DNA of 64,000 bases from Glo-17 sp964637835 (GCA_964637835.1 CAZWYF010000010.1:25542-89541), one strand, 5' to 3'. Positions 18,001 through 26,820 are shown, counted from the stretch's first letter. Numbers and translations: made by a program. Notes: generated by a model not told the origin, from the letters alone.

Positions 18001-18382
18001 GACCGAGCGCGCCCTGGCCTACCTCGAGACCATCCACGGGCGCATGGAGCCGGACCTCGAGCAGTCCGCCGTGCTCAATGGCATGCGGGGCCTGGTCACC
18101 ATCGGCGAGGAGGACCGCGCCATCGGCTGGCTCGAGCGCCGCCTCGCCGCCGAACCCGGCTGGCGCCTGGGCTACGAGCTGCTCATCCGCATCCACGAGT
18201 CCCTGGGCAACGCCGCCGAGGCGGTGGCGGTGGCCGACCTCTACCGCGAGAACACCGGCGAGGACGACCCCGTGCTGCGCCAGATGGTGGACGATCTCCG
18301 CGATCGCGCCCGGCAGGAGGAGCAGCGCCGGCTGCGCGAGCAGCTCGAGCAGCGGGGCTCCATCCCGGAGGGGCAGCGATGA
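15089..18382 (+). CDS. DUF2723 integral membrane protein (GT-C-like glycosyltransferase family)
   Basis: The 1097-residue protein starts with a transmembrane helix and the family's hallmark LGPTIDFWDTAEYVTVSHIVGVPHQPGTPLY (about 30-60, acidic residues after the first helix, as in GT-C transferases). About a dozen hydrophobic segments follow up to about residue 640. A soluble C-terminal part of about 450 residues contains the typical IIFTNGDNDTFPIWYLQEV block and ends in helical, TPR-like repeats. DUF2723 proteins are distantly related to protein O-mannosyltransferases; activity and substrate are not established by this sequence. Start: GTG 15089 with AGGGGA about 6 bases upstream. It leads the glycan cluster and overlaps the epimerase start (ATGA). 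Confidence 0.85.
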   Translation: MTPAPLARPWYRRPDLWLPLAVLAAALAVYTATLGPTIDFWDTAEYVTVSHIVGVPHQPGTPLYVLVGRVFDVLLGQPEISEPSYRSAWAVNVMSALFSALAVMMVYLIVVRVARRNDPDAGWLARAGGLTGAVFLMFSDTFWNNAIEAEVYGLAAFMMAMLTWLALVWYEHRREPRSKWGLLLLIYLCGLGVGFHLGSLLVFPAFFYLVWMSTDRRLPVLDLTLVGVGIALFLSSTTYVTDPTVLLTLLILYTLGCLLRAAWPQILHLAGRRDPDGMVWRPFALYGLLLFVAGLTVHVVLMIRAGAVPEPAINQTVPQDFATLMDVLRRTQYPPINPLERQADLWFQLGYYWEFFLRQFSFLPEVDGGSLNRFADRASVLLLPLGLALVGLLHTAVRTRPLVWLLVLGYLINADGLTLYLNFTDHEVRERDYFYFAAFLYTAVFSGLGAAALLRWTSGPLGPSLERLERASMNWPPGRPFHPLGFVFKVSFALAVAVVGVAILPEAAETRWAALFVFGGLFLGLGLSPWVRSLARSDDQAPPAWNERSWPWRLGMGAALAAAVLAGLGLVTLISNGSNPVFAGVLYLFTFGGLFLGYGERREGPRELPEPQWPEPVRADWLSLVAAVAIIGLAALPAVGALDSRWHDKWFTHDRSENRIAYEYAYNILAGLDENAIIFTNGDNDTFPIWYLQEVERFRRDVSVVNLSLVNLGWYVKQLKRFDPPVPMTYTDAEIDELRPVGYRDQETGELVVVMVREYVVKDIIDANRASTTPRPVFFAVTIPRENMERYHAFLQMEGLAYRLTEQRAADGIPETDPDRLLANVYGAYKFDALTTGDTRERKRRFDQMAGWTGDRPRHERLTGVDAPLPVDYWQLLELLGDRRDDVYIDGDTRNLLGNYPASIARAGFRYLAGAEELRLEDGSFRASDDELYDHYTGMALLCYETALRLDPYSALVAAGYYPSLLIERGQTERALAYLETIHGRMEPDLEQSAVLNGMRGLVTIGEEDRAIGWLERRLAAEPGWRLGYELLIRIHESLGNAAEAVAVADLYRENTGEDDPVLRQMVDDLRDRARQEEQRRLREQLEQRGSIPEGQR

Positions 18383-19443
18383 GCGCCGCCCGGCCGGACG
18401 GCGGCCTGGACTGGACGGAGCTCCGGACGTCGTTGCCGACGTCGGTGAGCGACCTGCTGGCGCCCGGCGCGCCGGTGGTGGTCACCGGCTGCGCCGGCTT
18501 CATCGGCAGCCACCTGAGCGAGGCGTTGCTCGCCCTCGGCTGCCGCGTCACCGGTGTGGACAGCCTCACCGACTACTACGATCCCGCCCAGAAGCACGCG
18601 AACCTGGAGCGTTGCCGGGAGCACGCGGACTTCGTGTTCCACCCGCGGGATCTCAACGCCCTCGATGCGGTGGCTCTGCTGCGCGGCGCCCGGGTGGTCT
18701 TCCACCTCGCGGCGCAGGCCGGGGTGCGCGCCAGCTGGGGCGCGGAGTTCACGCACTACCTGGACTGGAACGTCCTGGCCACCCAGCGGCTGCTGGAGGC
18801 CTGCCGACAGCCGGACGTGGCGAGATCGCTCGCCCGCCTGGTCTACAGTTCCAGCAGCTCGGTCTACGGCGACCAGCCCCGCTATCCGGTCACCGAGGAC
18901 GACCTGCCCCGGCCCCGCTCGCCGTACGGCGTGAGCAAGCTGGCCGCCGAGCACCTCTGCGTCCTCTATGGCGCCAGCTACGCGGTACCCACCAGCAGCC
19001 TGCGGTACTTCACGGTCTACGGCCCGCGCCAGCGACCGGACATGGCGTTCCGCAAGTTCCTGGACGCCGCGCTCGATGGCCGGCCCTTCGCCGTCTACGG
19101 CGACGGCCGCCAGACCCGCGACTTCACCTTCGTGGCGGACGCCGTGCGCGCCAACCTGCTGTCCGCCGCCGCGCCGGAGGTCACGCAGGTGTTCAATGTC
19201 GGCGGCGGCGCCCGCGTCTCCCTGCGCGAGGCGCTGGACATCCTCACGGCCGAGCTGGCCCACCTGGCCCCCGACTGCCGTCCCGAGGTCACCTACGCGG
19301 AGACCGCACGCGGCGACGTGCGCCACACCTACGCCGACCGCAGCCGCGTGGCGGCGGCGGTGGGCTATGCGCCGCAGGTCTCGCTCGCCGAGGGCCTGGC
19401 CCGGGAGGCGGCCTGGGCGGTGGCCCGGAGGCGACAGCCATGA
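18379..19443 (+). CDS. NAD-dependent nucleotide-sugar epimerase (UDP-glucuronate/UDP-glucose 4-epimerase type)
   Basis: The 354-residue product is an extended short-chain dehydrogenase. It has the NAD-binding motif VVVTGCAGFIGSHLSEAL (about 33-50), the HLAAQAGVRASW segment typical of UDP-glucuronate 4-epimerases, the catalytic serine in YSSSSSVYG and the YGVSK tyrosine/lysine pair, then RYFTVYGPRQRPDMA and DGRQTRDFTFVADAV. The RPDMA and AQAGVR signatures favour UDP-glucuronate 4-epimerase over GalE, but specificity cannot be settled here. An extra N-terminal segment of about 30 residues precedes the domain. It lies in ATGA overlaps with both neighbours and likely supplies an activated sugar to the cluster's transferases. 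Confidence 0.88.
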   Translation: MSAARPDGGLDWTELRTSLPTSVSDLLAPGAPVVVTGCAGFIGSHLSEALLALGCRVTGVDSLTDYYDPAQKHANLERCREHADFVFHPRDLNALDAVALLRGARVVFHLAAQAGVRASWGAEFTHYLDWNVLATQRLLEACRQPDVARSLARLVYSSSSSVYGDQPRYPVTEDDLPRPRSPYGVSKLAAEHLCVLYGASYAVPTSSLRYFTVYGPRQRPDMAFRKFLDAALDGRPFAVYGDGRQTRDFTFVADAVRANLLSAAAPEVTQVFNVGGGARVSLREALDILTAELAHLAPDCRPEVTYAETARGDVRHTYADRSRVAAAVGYAPQVSLAEGLAREAAWAVARRRQP

Positions 19444-20384
19444 GCGCCAGCCGCCCGGCCACCTGCGACCTCTCGGTGGTGGTCCCCGCCCTGGACGAGG
19501 CCGATTCCCTGCCCGAGCTGGCCGATCGCGTGCGCGCCGCGTGCGATGGCCGCGGCCTGGACTGGGAGCTGCTGATCGTCGACGACGGCTCGCGGGATCC
19601 GACCTGGGAGGTGGTCGCCGGTCTGCACGCGGCCGATCCCCGGATCCGTGGCCTGCGGTTCGCTCGCAACTACGGCAAGGCCGCCGCCCTGGCCGCGGGT
19701 TTCGACGCGGCCGGTGGCGGGACCATCATCACCATGGACGCCGACCTGCAGGACGACCCCGACGAGATCCCCGCCCTGCTCGACCGCCTGGACGAGGGCT
19801 GGGACCTGGTCTCCGGCTGGAAGCAGCGGCGGCAGGATTCGTGGTTGAAGAACAACTCGAGCAAGGTCTTCAACTGGGCGGTGGGCCGCATGTGCGGCCT
19901 GCGCCTGCACGACTTCAACTGCGGCCTGAAGGCCTACCGTCGCGAGGTCACCGAGCGGGTCCGCCTGTACGGCGAGCTCCACCGCTACGTGCCGGCCCTG
20001 GCCCACCTGGATGGTTTCCGGGTCACCGAGCAGCGGGTCAAGCACCATCGGCGCCGGCACGGCGTCACCAAGTACGGCTGGTCCCGGTTCCTCAACGGCT
20101 TCCTGGATCTGTTGACGGTGCACTTCCTGTACGCGCGCCGCACCTCGCCGCTGCACTTCTTCGGCCGGCTGGGCACGGCCTTCGGCGGCGCGGGGGGCCT
20201 CATCCTGCTCTACTTCCTGGGCTGGTGGCTGGTGGGCAATCCCCTGCGCGTGCGGCCGATCATGATCCTCGGCCTGATCCTGGTGGTGGTGGCGGTGCAG
20301 TTCATCAGCCTGGGGCTGATCGCCGAGCTGGTGGTGGCCGGCCGCCATCCCGAAGCGAGCTATCGTGTCGCCGACCGCCGCTAG
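19440..20384 (+). CDS. GT2 polyprenyl-phosphate sugar transferase with C-terminal membrane helices
   Basis: The 314-residue protein has the GT-A fold of family 2: LSVVVPALDEADSLPEL (about 12-28), LLIVDDGSRDPTWEVV (about 46-61), the metal-binding DADLQDDPDEI (about 100-110), and HRYVPALAHLDGFRVTEQRVKHHRRRHGVTKY, which is typical of ArnC/GtrB-type enzymes that load a sugar onto undecaprenyl phosphate. Two hydrophobic helices follow (about 240-300). The ATG at 19440 overlaps the epimerase stop (ATGA). A polyprenyl-linked donor such as this could feed the GT-C-like DUF2723 protein; that link is inference. Confidence 0.88.
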   Translation: MSASRPATCDLSVVVPALDEADSLPELADRVRAACDGRGLDWELLIVDDGSRDPTWEVVAGLHAADPRIRGLRFARNYGKAAALAAGFDAAGGGTIITMDADLQDDPDEIPALLDRLDEGWDLVSGWKQRRQDSWLKNNSSKVFNWAVGRMCGLRLHDFNCGLKAYRREVTERVRLYGELHRYVPALAHLDGFRVTEQRVKHHRRRHGVTKYGWSRFLNGFLDLLTVHFLYARRTSPLHFFGRLGTAFGGAGGLILLYFLGWWLVGNPLRVRPIMILGLILVVVAVQFISLGLIAELVVAGRHPEASYRVADRR

Positions 20385-21330
20385 CGGGGCTGGCGGCCTG
20401 CCCTCGCTCTGCGTCGTGGTGGTCAACTGGAACGGCCGCGGCGTGCTCGAGGACTGCCTGCGCTCCCTGGCCGGGTGCGGCTACCCGGGGCTGCGCGTGA
20501 TCATGGTGGACAACGCGTCCACCGACAACTCGGTGGCCTGGACCCGCAGCCGCCATCCGCAGGTGGAGGTGCTGGTCAGCGAGGAGAATCTCCGCTGGGC
20601 TGGCGGCAACAACCTGGCCCTGGCCCGGCTGGCTGCCGCGGGCTGGCCCGAGGACCAGGTCCTGCTCCTGAACAACGACACCGTGGTCCCGGAGGGTTCG
20701 CTGGAGCGGCTGACCACGGCGCTGGCGGCGACGCCCGCGGCCTGGGCCGCCACGCCGCGCATCGTCTACGCCGCCGATCCGGCCCGCGCCTGGTACGACG
20801 GCGGCCTGGTCGGGACCTGGTCCGGCTGGGTCCGTCACGTCGGCATCCGGCAGCTCGCCGGCCGCCTGCCGGCGGAGAATCGCCCCGTGGAGTACGGCAC
20901 CGGCTGCGCCCTGCTGCTGTCGCGGGAGGCGTTGCAGCGCTGCGGCCTGCTGGACACGGCCTACCACTTCTACGGCGAGGACGCCGACTACTGCCTGCGC
21001 CTGCGGGCGGCGGGCGGCCAGGTCCTGCACGTGCCGCGGTCGGTGATCCTGCACAAGGTGAGCGTCAGCCTGGGGGTGAGCAGCCCCCGCAAGCTGTACC
21101 TGCGGAGCCGGTCGCACGTCCGCCTGCTCCGGCGCCACTGGCCGCGGCGGCGCTGGCCGGTGCTCTTGCCGGCCCAGGCGGGCTACTTCGCCGCGCACGC
21201 CGCGTGGCACCTGTGGCATGGTCGTCCCGGTGCGGCCCTGGGCCTGTTGCAGGGCGTCGTGGACGAGTGCCGCGGCCGGCCACTGCCGCCGGCCGCGGTG
21301 GACACCGCCGCGCCGTCGGTGCTACCCTGA
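20365..21330 (+). CDS. glycosyltransferase family 2 (rhamnosyltransferase-like)
   Basis: The 321-residue product has LCVVVVNWNGRGVLEDCLRSL (about 15-35), MVDNASTDNSV, LLLNNDTVVPEGSL (the DXD-like NND site) and FYGEDADYCLRLRAAG, a set typical of GT2 enzymes resembling WbbL-type rhamnosyltransferases. It ends with a basic, partly hydrophobic tail (YLRSRSHVRLLRRHWPRRRWP ... AAHAAWHLWHG), often seen in these membrane-associated enzymes. The GTG start at 20365 overlaps the preceding gene by 20 bp. The sugar donor and acceptor are unknown. Confidence 0.87.
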   Translation: MSPTAASGAGGLPSLCVVVVNWNGRGVLEDCLRSLAGCGYPGLRVIMVDNASTDNSVAWTRSRHPQVEVLVSEENLRWAGGNNLALARLAAAGWPEDQVLLLNNDTVVPEGSLERLTTALAATPAAWAATPRIVYAADPARAWYDGGLVGTWSGWVRHVGIRQLAGRLPAENRPVEYGTGCALLLSREALQRCGLLDTAYHFYGEDADYCLRLRAAGGQVLHVPRSVILHKVSVSLGVSSPRKLYLRSRSHVRLLRRHWPRRRWPVLLPAQAGYFAAHAAWHLWHGRPGAALGLLQGVVDECRGRPLPPAAVDTAAPSVLP

Positions 21331-21385
21331 TCCCCGGTCCTCTGCCCGGTCCCGGCGCAGCGGTGCGCGTGGAAGGAGATCCCGA

Positions 21386-23995
21386 TTGGCCCGCAAGAAA
21401 CGGCGTTCGTCCGACCGCTCCCCGAGTCCATCACCCACCCCCGCTGCCAGCGGTCTCGACCGCCGGCTCCCCGGCGGCGGCGGCCGGCTGCGGCCGTGGC
21501 TGCCGCTTCTCGGTCTGCTGCTGCTCCTGGGGCTCCTGTACCCTGAACCGCTGCTGCGGGGCTGGGTCTACGGCGCGGCCGACGCCGCGGCCTCCGATGC
21601 CTTCCGCCAGGTGGGTGACGCCGCGCGGGAGGCCGGCGCCGGCTATCCGCAGTGGAACCCGTACATCTTCGGAGGCATGCCCACCTTCGGCTCGCTGGCC
21701 TACACCCAGGGCATCTACCCGCCCACGCTGGTGTTCGAGTTCCTGCAGGGCCTCGGCCTGCCGCCGCTGACCTGGATGCTGGGCCACCTGCTCTTCGGCG
21801 GCCTGGGCGTCTGGTGGCTGCTCGGGCGCTGGAACGTGCCCTGGCCGGCGCGCCTGCTGGCCTGCCTGGCCTTCCTCTGGTTCGCCAGGACCGTGGCCTG
21901 GGGCGTGCACGGCCACGGCTCGAAGCTGGGCGCCGCCATGTACCTGCCCTGGCTGGTGGGCCTGACCTGGGAGGTGCTCGCGCGCGGGAAGCTGCGCGCC
22001 GCGGCGCTGGCGGCGCTGCTGCTGGGCCTGCAGTTCCTGCGCGGCCACGTGCAGATCAGCTACTACACGCTCCTCTTGCTGGGCGGATTGACGGCCTGGC
22101 ACCTGGTCTGGCCGCTGCGGGCGGTCACCGCGGAGCGGCCGGCATGGCGGGCACGGCTGGCTCCGCCGGGGCTCATGCTGCTGGTGGTGGTGCTGGGCTT
22201 CGCCATCGGGTCGGCGCTGCTGCTGCCGGTGCACGATTACGCGGAGATCTCCACGCGCGGGGCGGGTGGCGCCAGCGGTGGCGGCGGCACGGCGTACGAA
22301 TACGCCACCAGCTGGAGCCTGGCGCCGGAGGACCTGGCCGCCATGGTGGTGCCCACGGCGGCGGGCTTCGGCAAGGCCACGTACATGGGCCGCATGCCCT
22401 TCACCGACTACCCCAACTACCTCGGGCCGCTGCTGCTGCTGCTGGCCGCCGCGGCCTGGCTGACACGGCGCCGCCGCAGCCTCGTGGCGGCGCTCACCAC
22501 GGCCGCGGCGCTGGCGATCCTGCTGGGCATGGGACGGTTCAGTCCGGGACTCTACCAGCTGGCCTACGAGATCCTGCCCTACTTCGACAAGTTCCGCGTG
22601 CCCTCCATGGTGCTGGTGATCGCTGCGCTGGCCGTCGCCGTGCTGGCCGGCCTGGGCGTGGCCGCCCTGGCCGACCTCGCCGCCCCGGAACGCTCGCGGT
22701 GGCTCCGCCGCGGGGGGCTGGCGGCACTGGTGCTCGGCGTGCTCTGCGCGCTGATGGCGGGCGTGGGGGCCGAGCTCCATCGGGATGGCCTGGCGGCCCT
22801 GGCCGGGCGCAGCGGCAAGCAGGCGGCGCCGGTGATCCTGGACGCCGCGGTCTCCCTGCACCGGGCGCTGCTGCTGCGGCAGGGGCTGGTGCTGCTGGCC
22901 GCCGGCGGCGCCCTGCTGCTGGCCGCCCGCCGCCCGTCCTTCCGGGGGCGCTGGCTCGCGCCGGCCCTGGTCGTGCTGGTGGCCATCGACCTGGGCAGCG
23001 TGGCGCGCCTGGTCACCCATCCGGAACGGTCGCTCTTCGAGGTGGTCCGCAGCCCCGATGGCGGCGGCCGGCTGGCGCCGGCCACCCGCCTGGTCCACCC
23101 CTGGCGCGAGGCCGCGCAGGCCAGCGTGGATCCACGCCTCACCGAGATCCTCGAGCGCGAGGTGGGGCACGGTCGTCTCCTGCCGCTGGGTCCGGACGCC
23201 AGCACCAACGCCTACATGACCGCCGGGATCCGGTCGCTGGGCGGCTACCACCCCGCCAAGCCGGCGGCCGCCGAGGCCATCCGCCAGCGCCTGTTCGATC
23301 GGCTGCCCGCCGGCCACCTGGCCGACTGGCTGGCGACCGCCGCCATCACCTACCCCGGCGACCTCCCGCGGGAAGCCCTGGACCTGCTGGCCGATGAGGG
23401 CCTGGAACTCGATCCCCTGGGGACGCGAGCCGGCGGCACCATGGTCTATCCGGTGCAGGATGCCTGGCCCCGCGCCCGCCTCCTGGACCGCTGGCGACCG
23501 CTGGCCGTGTTGCCGGAAGGGGACGCTCTGGAGCCGTTCCTGGACGCCATCGCTGCCGGTGAACACGACCCCGCGGCCGGCCCGGTCCTGCTCCAGGCCC
23601 CGGATCCGGCGCCGCAGGCCGGTCCTGAGCCCCTGCCCGTGCCTCGATTCGTCCGCGACGGCCTCGACGAGGTGGTCCTGGCGGTCCAGACGCCGCGGCC
23701 GGCCCTGCTCTTGCTTGCCGACCTCTGGGCACCGGGCTGGGAGGTGTCCGTGGACGGAGAGCCCGCCGCGCTGCTGCGGGCGGATCTGACCCTGCGCGCA
23801 GTGGCCCTGCCGGCCGGTGCGAGCGAGGTCCGTTTCCACTACCACGATCCCGCCCTGCGCCAGGGCCTGCTGCTGGCCATCGCCGGGCTCGTCGGAACCC
23901 TGATCCTGCTGGTGGCGGGCTGGCGGCGCGAACGCGCGGCCGCCGCCTCCCCCGACCCCGCGACCGAGGATGCGCACCATGGAAGCATCGGTTAG
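21386..23995 (+). CDS. YfhO-family multi-pass membrane protein
   Basis: The 869-residue product has a basic N-terminus, about a dozen transmembrane helices and a C-terminal extracytoplasmic beta-rich domain capped by one last helix (about 830-850). The segment YPQWNPYIFGGMPTFGS (about 90-105), FLRGHVQISYYTLLLL and FDKFRVPSMVLVIAALA match the YfhO family, GT-C-like proteins implicated in glycosylation of lipid-linked or wall polymers in other bacteria. TTG 21386 is preferred as start: AAGGAG lies 7 bases upstream and no ATG is close; the longer open frame from 21218 overlaps the previous gene without a ribosome site. It overlaps the next gene by 26 bp. Confidence 0.82.
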   Translation: MARKKRRSSDRSPSPSPTPAASGLDRRLPGGGGRLRPWLPLLGLLLLLGLLYPEPLLRGWVYGAADAAASDAFRQVGDAAREAGAGYPQWNPYIFGGMPTFGSLAYTQGIYPPTLVFEFLQGLGLPPLTWMLGHLLFGGLGVWWLLGRWNVPWPARLLACLAFLWFARTVAWGVHGHGSKLGAAMYLPWLVGLTWEVLARGKLRAAALAALLLGLQFLRGHVQISYYTLLLLGGLTAWHLVWPLRAVTAERPAWRARLAPPGLMLLVVVLGFAIGSALLLPVHDYAEISTRGAGGASGGGGTAYEYATSWSLAPEDLAAMVVPTAAGFGKATYMGRMPFTDYPNYLGPLLLLLAAAAWLTRRRRSLVAALTTAAALAILLGMGRFSPGLYQLAYEILPYFDKFRVPSMVLVIAALAVAVLAGLGVAALADLAAPERSRWLRRGGLAALVLGVLCALMAGVGAELHRDGLAALAGRSGKQAAPVILDAAVSLHRALLLRQGLVLLAAGGALLLAARRPSFRGRWLAPALVVLVAIDLGSVARLVTHPERSLFEVVRSPDGGGRLAPATRLVHPWREAAQASVDPRLTEILEREVGHGRLLPLGPDASTNAYMTAGIRSLGGYHPAKPAAAEAIRQRLFDRLPAGHLADWLATAAITYPGDLPREALDLLADEGLELDPLGTRAGGTMVYPVQDAWPRARLLDRWRPLAVLPEGDALEPFLDAIAAGEHDPAAGPVLLQAPDPAPQAGPEPLPVPRFVRDGLDEVVLAVQTPRPALLLLADLWAPGWEVSVDGEPAALLRADLTLRAVALPAGASEVRFHYHDPALRQGLLLAIAGLVGTLILLVAGWRRERAAAASPDPATEDAHHGSIG

Positions 23996-24719
23996 TCCGG
24001 CCGAACGCTCGCGAGTCGAGCGGCCGGTGGTGGTGGTGCCGACGTTCAACGAGGCCCAGAACATCGGCCGGCTGGTCCCGCAGATCCTGGCCCAGGACCC
24101 GCGCCTGTCGGTGCTGGTGGTGGACGACAACTCCCCCGACGGCACCGCCGGGGTGGTGCGGGGCATGGCCGAGTTCGGCGGCCGGGTCGACCTGCTGCTG
24201 CGTGAGCGCAAGGAGGGCCTGGGCCCGGCCTACCGCGCGGGTTTCCGCTGGGTGCTGGAGAACACCGATCACGACGCCGTCTTCGAGATGGACGCCGACT
24301 TCAGCCACGACCCCGCCGCACTGCCGCAGTTCCTGCGGGAGATCGCCGTCAACGACCTGGTGGTGGGCAGCCGCTACCTGCACGGGATCACGGTGGTCAA
24401 CTGGCCGCTCTCGCGACTGATCCTCTCGGTGGGCGCCAACATCTACGCCCAGAAGATCACCGGCCTGCCCATCCGCGACTGTACCGGGGGTTTCAAGTGC
24501 TTCCGCCGGCACGTGCTCGAGGCCATGCCGCTGGACCGCATCCGTAGCGACGGCTACAGCTTCCAGATCGAGATGAACTACCACGTATGGCGCCGCGGCT
24601 ACCGCATCAAGGAGATCCCCATCATGTTCGTGGACCGGCAGGTGGGGGTCAGCAAGATGTCGCGCAAGATCATCTGGGAAGCGGCCTGGCTGGTCTGGGC
24701 CCTGCGCCTGAAACGCTGA
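23970..24719 (+). CDS. polyprenol-phosphate mannosyltransferase-like GT2 (DPM1 type)
   Basis: The 249-residue protein reads as a soluble DPM1-type enzyme: VVVVPTFNEAQNIGRLV (about 20-36), LVVDDNSPDGTA (about 49-60), FEMDADFSHDP (metal-binding acidic site, about 96-106), VGSRYLHG, DCTGGFKCFRR and the closing YRIKEIPIMFVDRQVGVSKMS. Such enzymes make polyprenyl-phosphate mannose or a related donor. It has no C-terminal helices, unlike the GT2 at 19440, so the cluster encodes two separate lipid-linked donor makers. ATG 23970 and ATG 23979 are both possible starts. The gene overlaps the YfhO-type gene. Confidence 0.88.
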   Translation: MRTMEASVSPAERSRVERPVVVVPTFNEAQNIGRLVPQILAQDPRLSVLVVDDNSPDGTAGVVRGMAEFGGRVDLLLRERKEGLGPAYRAGFRWVLENTDHDAVFEMDADFSHDPAALPQFLREIAVNDLVVGSRYLHGITVVNWPLSRLILSVGANIYAQKITGLPIRDCTGGFKCFRRHVLEAMPLDRIRSDGYSFQIEMNYHVWRRGYRIKEIPIMFVDRQVGVSKMSRKIIWEAAWLVWALRLKR

Positions 24720-24732
24720 TCCGGGGAGTTCC

Positions 24733-26820
24733 GTGGCCGTCCGTCTGGGCATCGTCATCGTCCACTACAACACGCCCGAAGATCTCGGGCGCTGCCTCGC
24801 CTCGCTGCGCGACCAGGCGCCGGCCTGCACCCACGAGGTGGTGGTGGTGGACAACGCCAGCACCGTCGGCGGGCTGGAGGATCTGCAGCAGGAGTTCCCG
24901 GAGGTCCGCTGGCTGCGGAACACCGAGAACGTGGGCTACGCCCGCGGCTGCAACCAGGGCCTGGCCGCCGTGGCGGCGGACTACCATCTGCTGCTCAATC
25001 CCGACATCGTGGTGCTGCCCGGAGCGGTGGATGCCTTGCTGGGCTTCGCCGACCGGCATCCGCGAGCGGGGATCATCGGGCCCCAGCTGCTCAACGAGGA
25101 CGGCACGGTCCAGGACTCCTGCCGCCGCTTCTACACGTTCCGCACCCTGCTGCTGCGGCGCACGCCGCTGGGCAAGCTCTTCCCCGACAGCGGCACCGTC
25201 CGCCGCCACCTCATGCGCGACTTCGATCATGCCAGCGCGCGGCCGGTGGACTGGGTGCTGGGCGGCTGTCTGCTGGTGCGTCGCGAGGCCCTGGCCCGGT
25301 GCGGCGCCATGGACGAGCGCTTCTTCCTCTACTTCGAGGACGTGGACTGGTGCTTCCGCATGTGGCAGGCGGGGTTCGAGGTGGTCTACGCCCCGGAGGC
25401 GCGCTTCGTGCATCGGCACCGCCGCGCCAGCGCCCGGGGTACCTTCAGCCGCAGCTTCTGGCTGCATCTCGGCAGCCTGATCTCCTTCTACGAGAAGTGG
25501 AGCCTGGTGGTCTACGCCGCCAAGAAGTGGCGCCGGCCCCTGGCCGTGGTGCTGCACTGGCTGCTGGACATGGTGCTGCTGGCGGTGGCCCTGCTGGGCG
25601 CCTACGGCGTCCGGCTCCTGCTCGGTCCGCTCTTCCCGGAGGACCTGCTGCCGCTGGCCTGGTACGGTGGCTGGTTCGGCTACGCCGCCGTGCTGGTGAC
25701 GGTGGCCTTCGTGCTCATGGGGCGTTACCGTCCATCACGTCTGCCGGACCGCCCCCACTGGGGCGAGCACCTCGAGCAGATGGGCCTGGTGGCGCTGCTC
25801 CTGCTGGCGGGGTCGTACCTCGGCCGTGACGACGTGGTCAGCCGCGCCGTGCTGCTCACCCTGCTCGCGGTCTACACCGGGCTGACGGCCTGGGCCAGCG
25901 CCGTGGTGGGCCGACTGCTGCGGCGCCTGGAGCGCGGGTACCTCGCCCTCGAGCGGACGCTCCTCGCCGGGCCCCGCGCCGCCCTGGCCGGCTGGCTGGC
26001 GGCGGTGAAGCAACCGCGGGACCATGGGGTGGACGTCGTGGGCTACGTCACGGACGAACGGCCGCCGGCCGGCGGCCACGCGGCGCTCGGCCGCGGCGAC
26101 GTGCCCTGGCTCGGCCGTCCGGACCAGTTGCCCGGTCTGAGCGAGCGGTTCCGCGTCTCCCAGGTCGCCTTCTGGCAGGGCCCTGGCGCGGCGAAGATCC
26201 GCCCGGCGGACCTGGCCTGGCTGCGCGGCCAGCGCATCCGCTTGCGCTGGATCGTGGAGGACGCCTGGCTGCTGGCCGCCGGCGCCCATGCGGAGGGCTT
26301 CGGAGCGGCCACCAGCGGCGTCCTCGAGCCGGACGATGGCCAGGTGCTGCGCCGCTGGGCCTGGCGGCCGCTGGATCTGCTGGCCGGGGGCCTGGTCCTG
26401 CTGGCCTCGTCGCTGGACTGGCCGCGGCGCCGGGCCGCCCTCCGCGACGGCCGCTGGCGTCGGGAAACGGTCGACGTCCCGTCGGGCGGGGTCCATGATG
26501 ACGCGGTCGTCCTGCTGGTGCAGGGCAACGGCCGGGTGTTGCCGCTGTGGCGGCAGCCGGGCCTGGCGATGGGATTGCTGAAGGGGCGCATCGCCCTGGT
26601 CGGATCGCCCCTCGGGCGGCCCGACGATCACGCCGACCTGGTGGCGGTGCTGCGGCAGAGCGCCGCCGTCCGGGCCGGCCTCACCGGACGCTGGGCCGCC
26701 GGACGCGGTGGCGTCCTGACGACGCTCATGCAGAACCCCGGGGGATGGGGGCAGGCCGCCGGGCCCGGCTCCGGCCCGGCCACCCGCGGTAGCGGGGAGG
26801 AGGAGGTCCAGACACCATGA
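24733..26820 (+). CDS. GT2 rhamnosyltransferase-like protein fused to a degenerate polyprenyl-phosphate sugar-1-phosphate transferase-like domain
   Basis: The 695-residue product has two halves. Residues 1-290 are a GT2 enzyme: LGIVIVHYNTPEDLGRCL, VVVDNAST, LLLNPDIVVLPGAV and YFEDVDWCFRMWQAGF. Residues 290-695 follow the plan of WcaJ/WbaP-type transferases: four hydrophobic helices (about 275-400), a nucleotide-binding-like middle, another helix (about 545-565) and a C-terminal segment with LLKGRIALVGSP and VRAGLTGRW, matching the family's VLKGDMSLVGPRP and VRPGLTG. The catalytic Asp-Glu before the KG step appears replaced by Arg607-Gln608 and the KFRTM motif is missing, so this half is probably inactive. 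GTG 24733 has GGGGAG upstream. The stop overlaps the next gene (ATGA). Confidence 0.75.
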   Translation: MAVRLGIVIVHYNTPEDLGRCLASLRDQAPACTHEVVVVDNASTVGGLEDLQQEFPEVRWLRNTENVGYARGCNQGLAAVAADYHLLLNPDIVVLPGAVDALLGFADRHPRAGIIGPQLLNEDGTVQDSCRRFYTFRTLLLRRTPLGKLFPDSGTVRRHLMRDFDHASARPVDWVLGGCLLVRREALARCGAMDERFFLYFEDVDWCFRMWQAGFEVVYAPEARFVHRHRRASARGTFSRSFWLHLGSLISFYEKWSLVVYAAKKWRRPLAVVLHWLLDMVLLAVALLGAYGVRLLLGPLFPEDLLPLAWYGGWFGYAAVLVTVAFVLMGRYRPSRLPDRPHWGEHLEQMGLVALLLLAGSYLGRDDVVSRAVLLTLLAVYTGLTAWASAVVGRLLRRLERGYLALERTLLAGPRAALAGWLAAVKQPRDHGVDVVGYVTDERPPAGGHAALGRGDVPWLGRPDQLPGLSERFRVSQVAFWQGPGAAKIRPADLAWLRGQRIRLRWIVEDAWLLAAGAHAEGFGAATSGVLEPDDGQVLRRWAWRPLDLLAGGLVLLASSLDWPRRRAALRDGRWRRETVDVPSGGVHDDAVVLLVQGNGRVLPLWRQPGLAMGLLKGRIALVGSPLGRPDDHADLVAVLRQSAAVRAGLTGRWAAGRGGVLTTLMQNPGGWGQAAGPGSGPATRGSGEEEVQTP

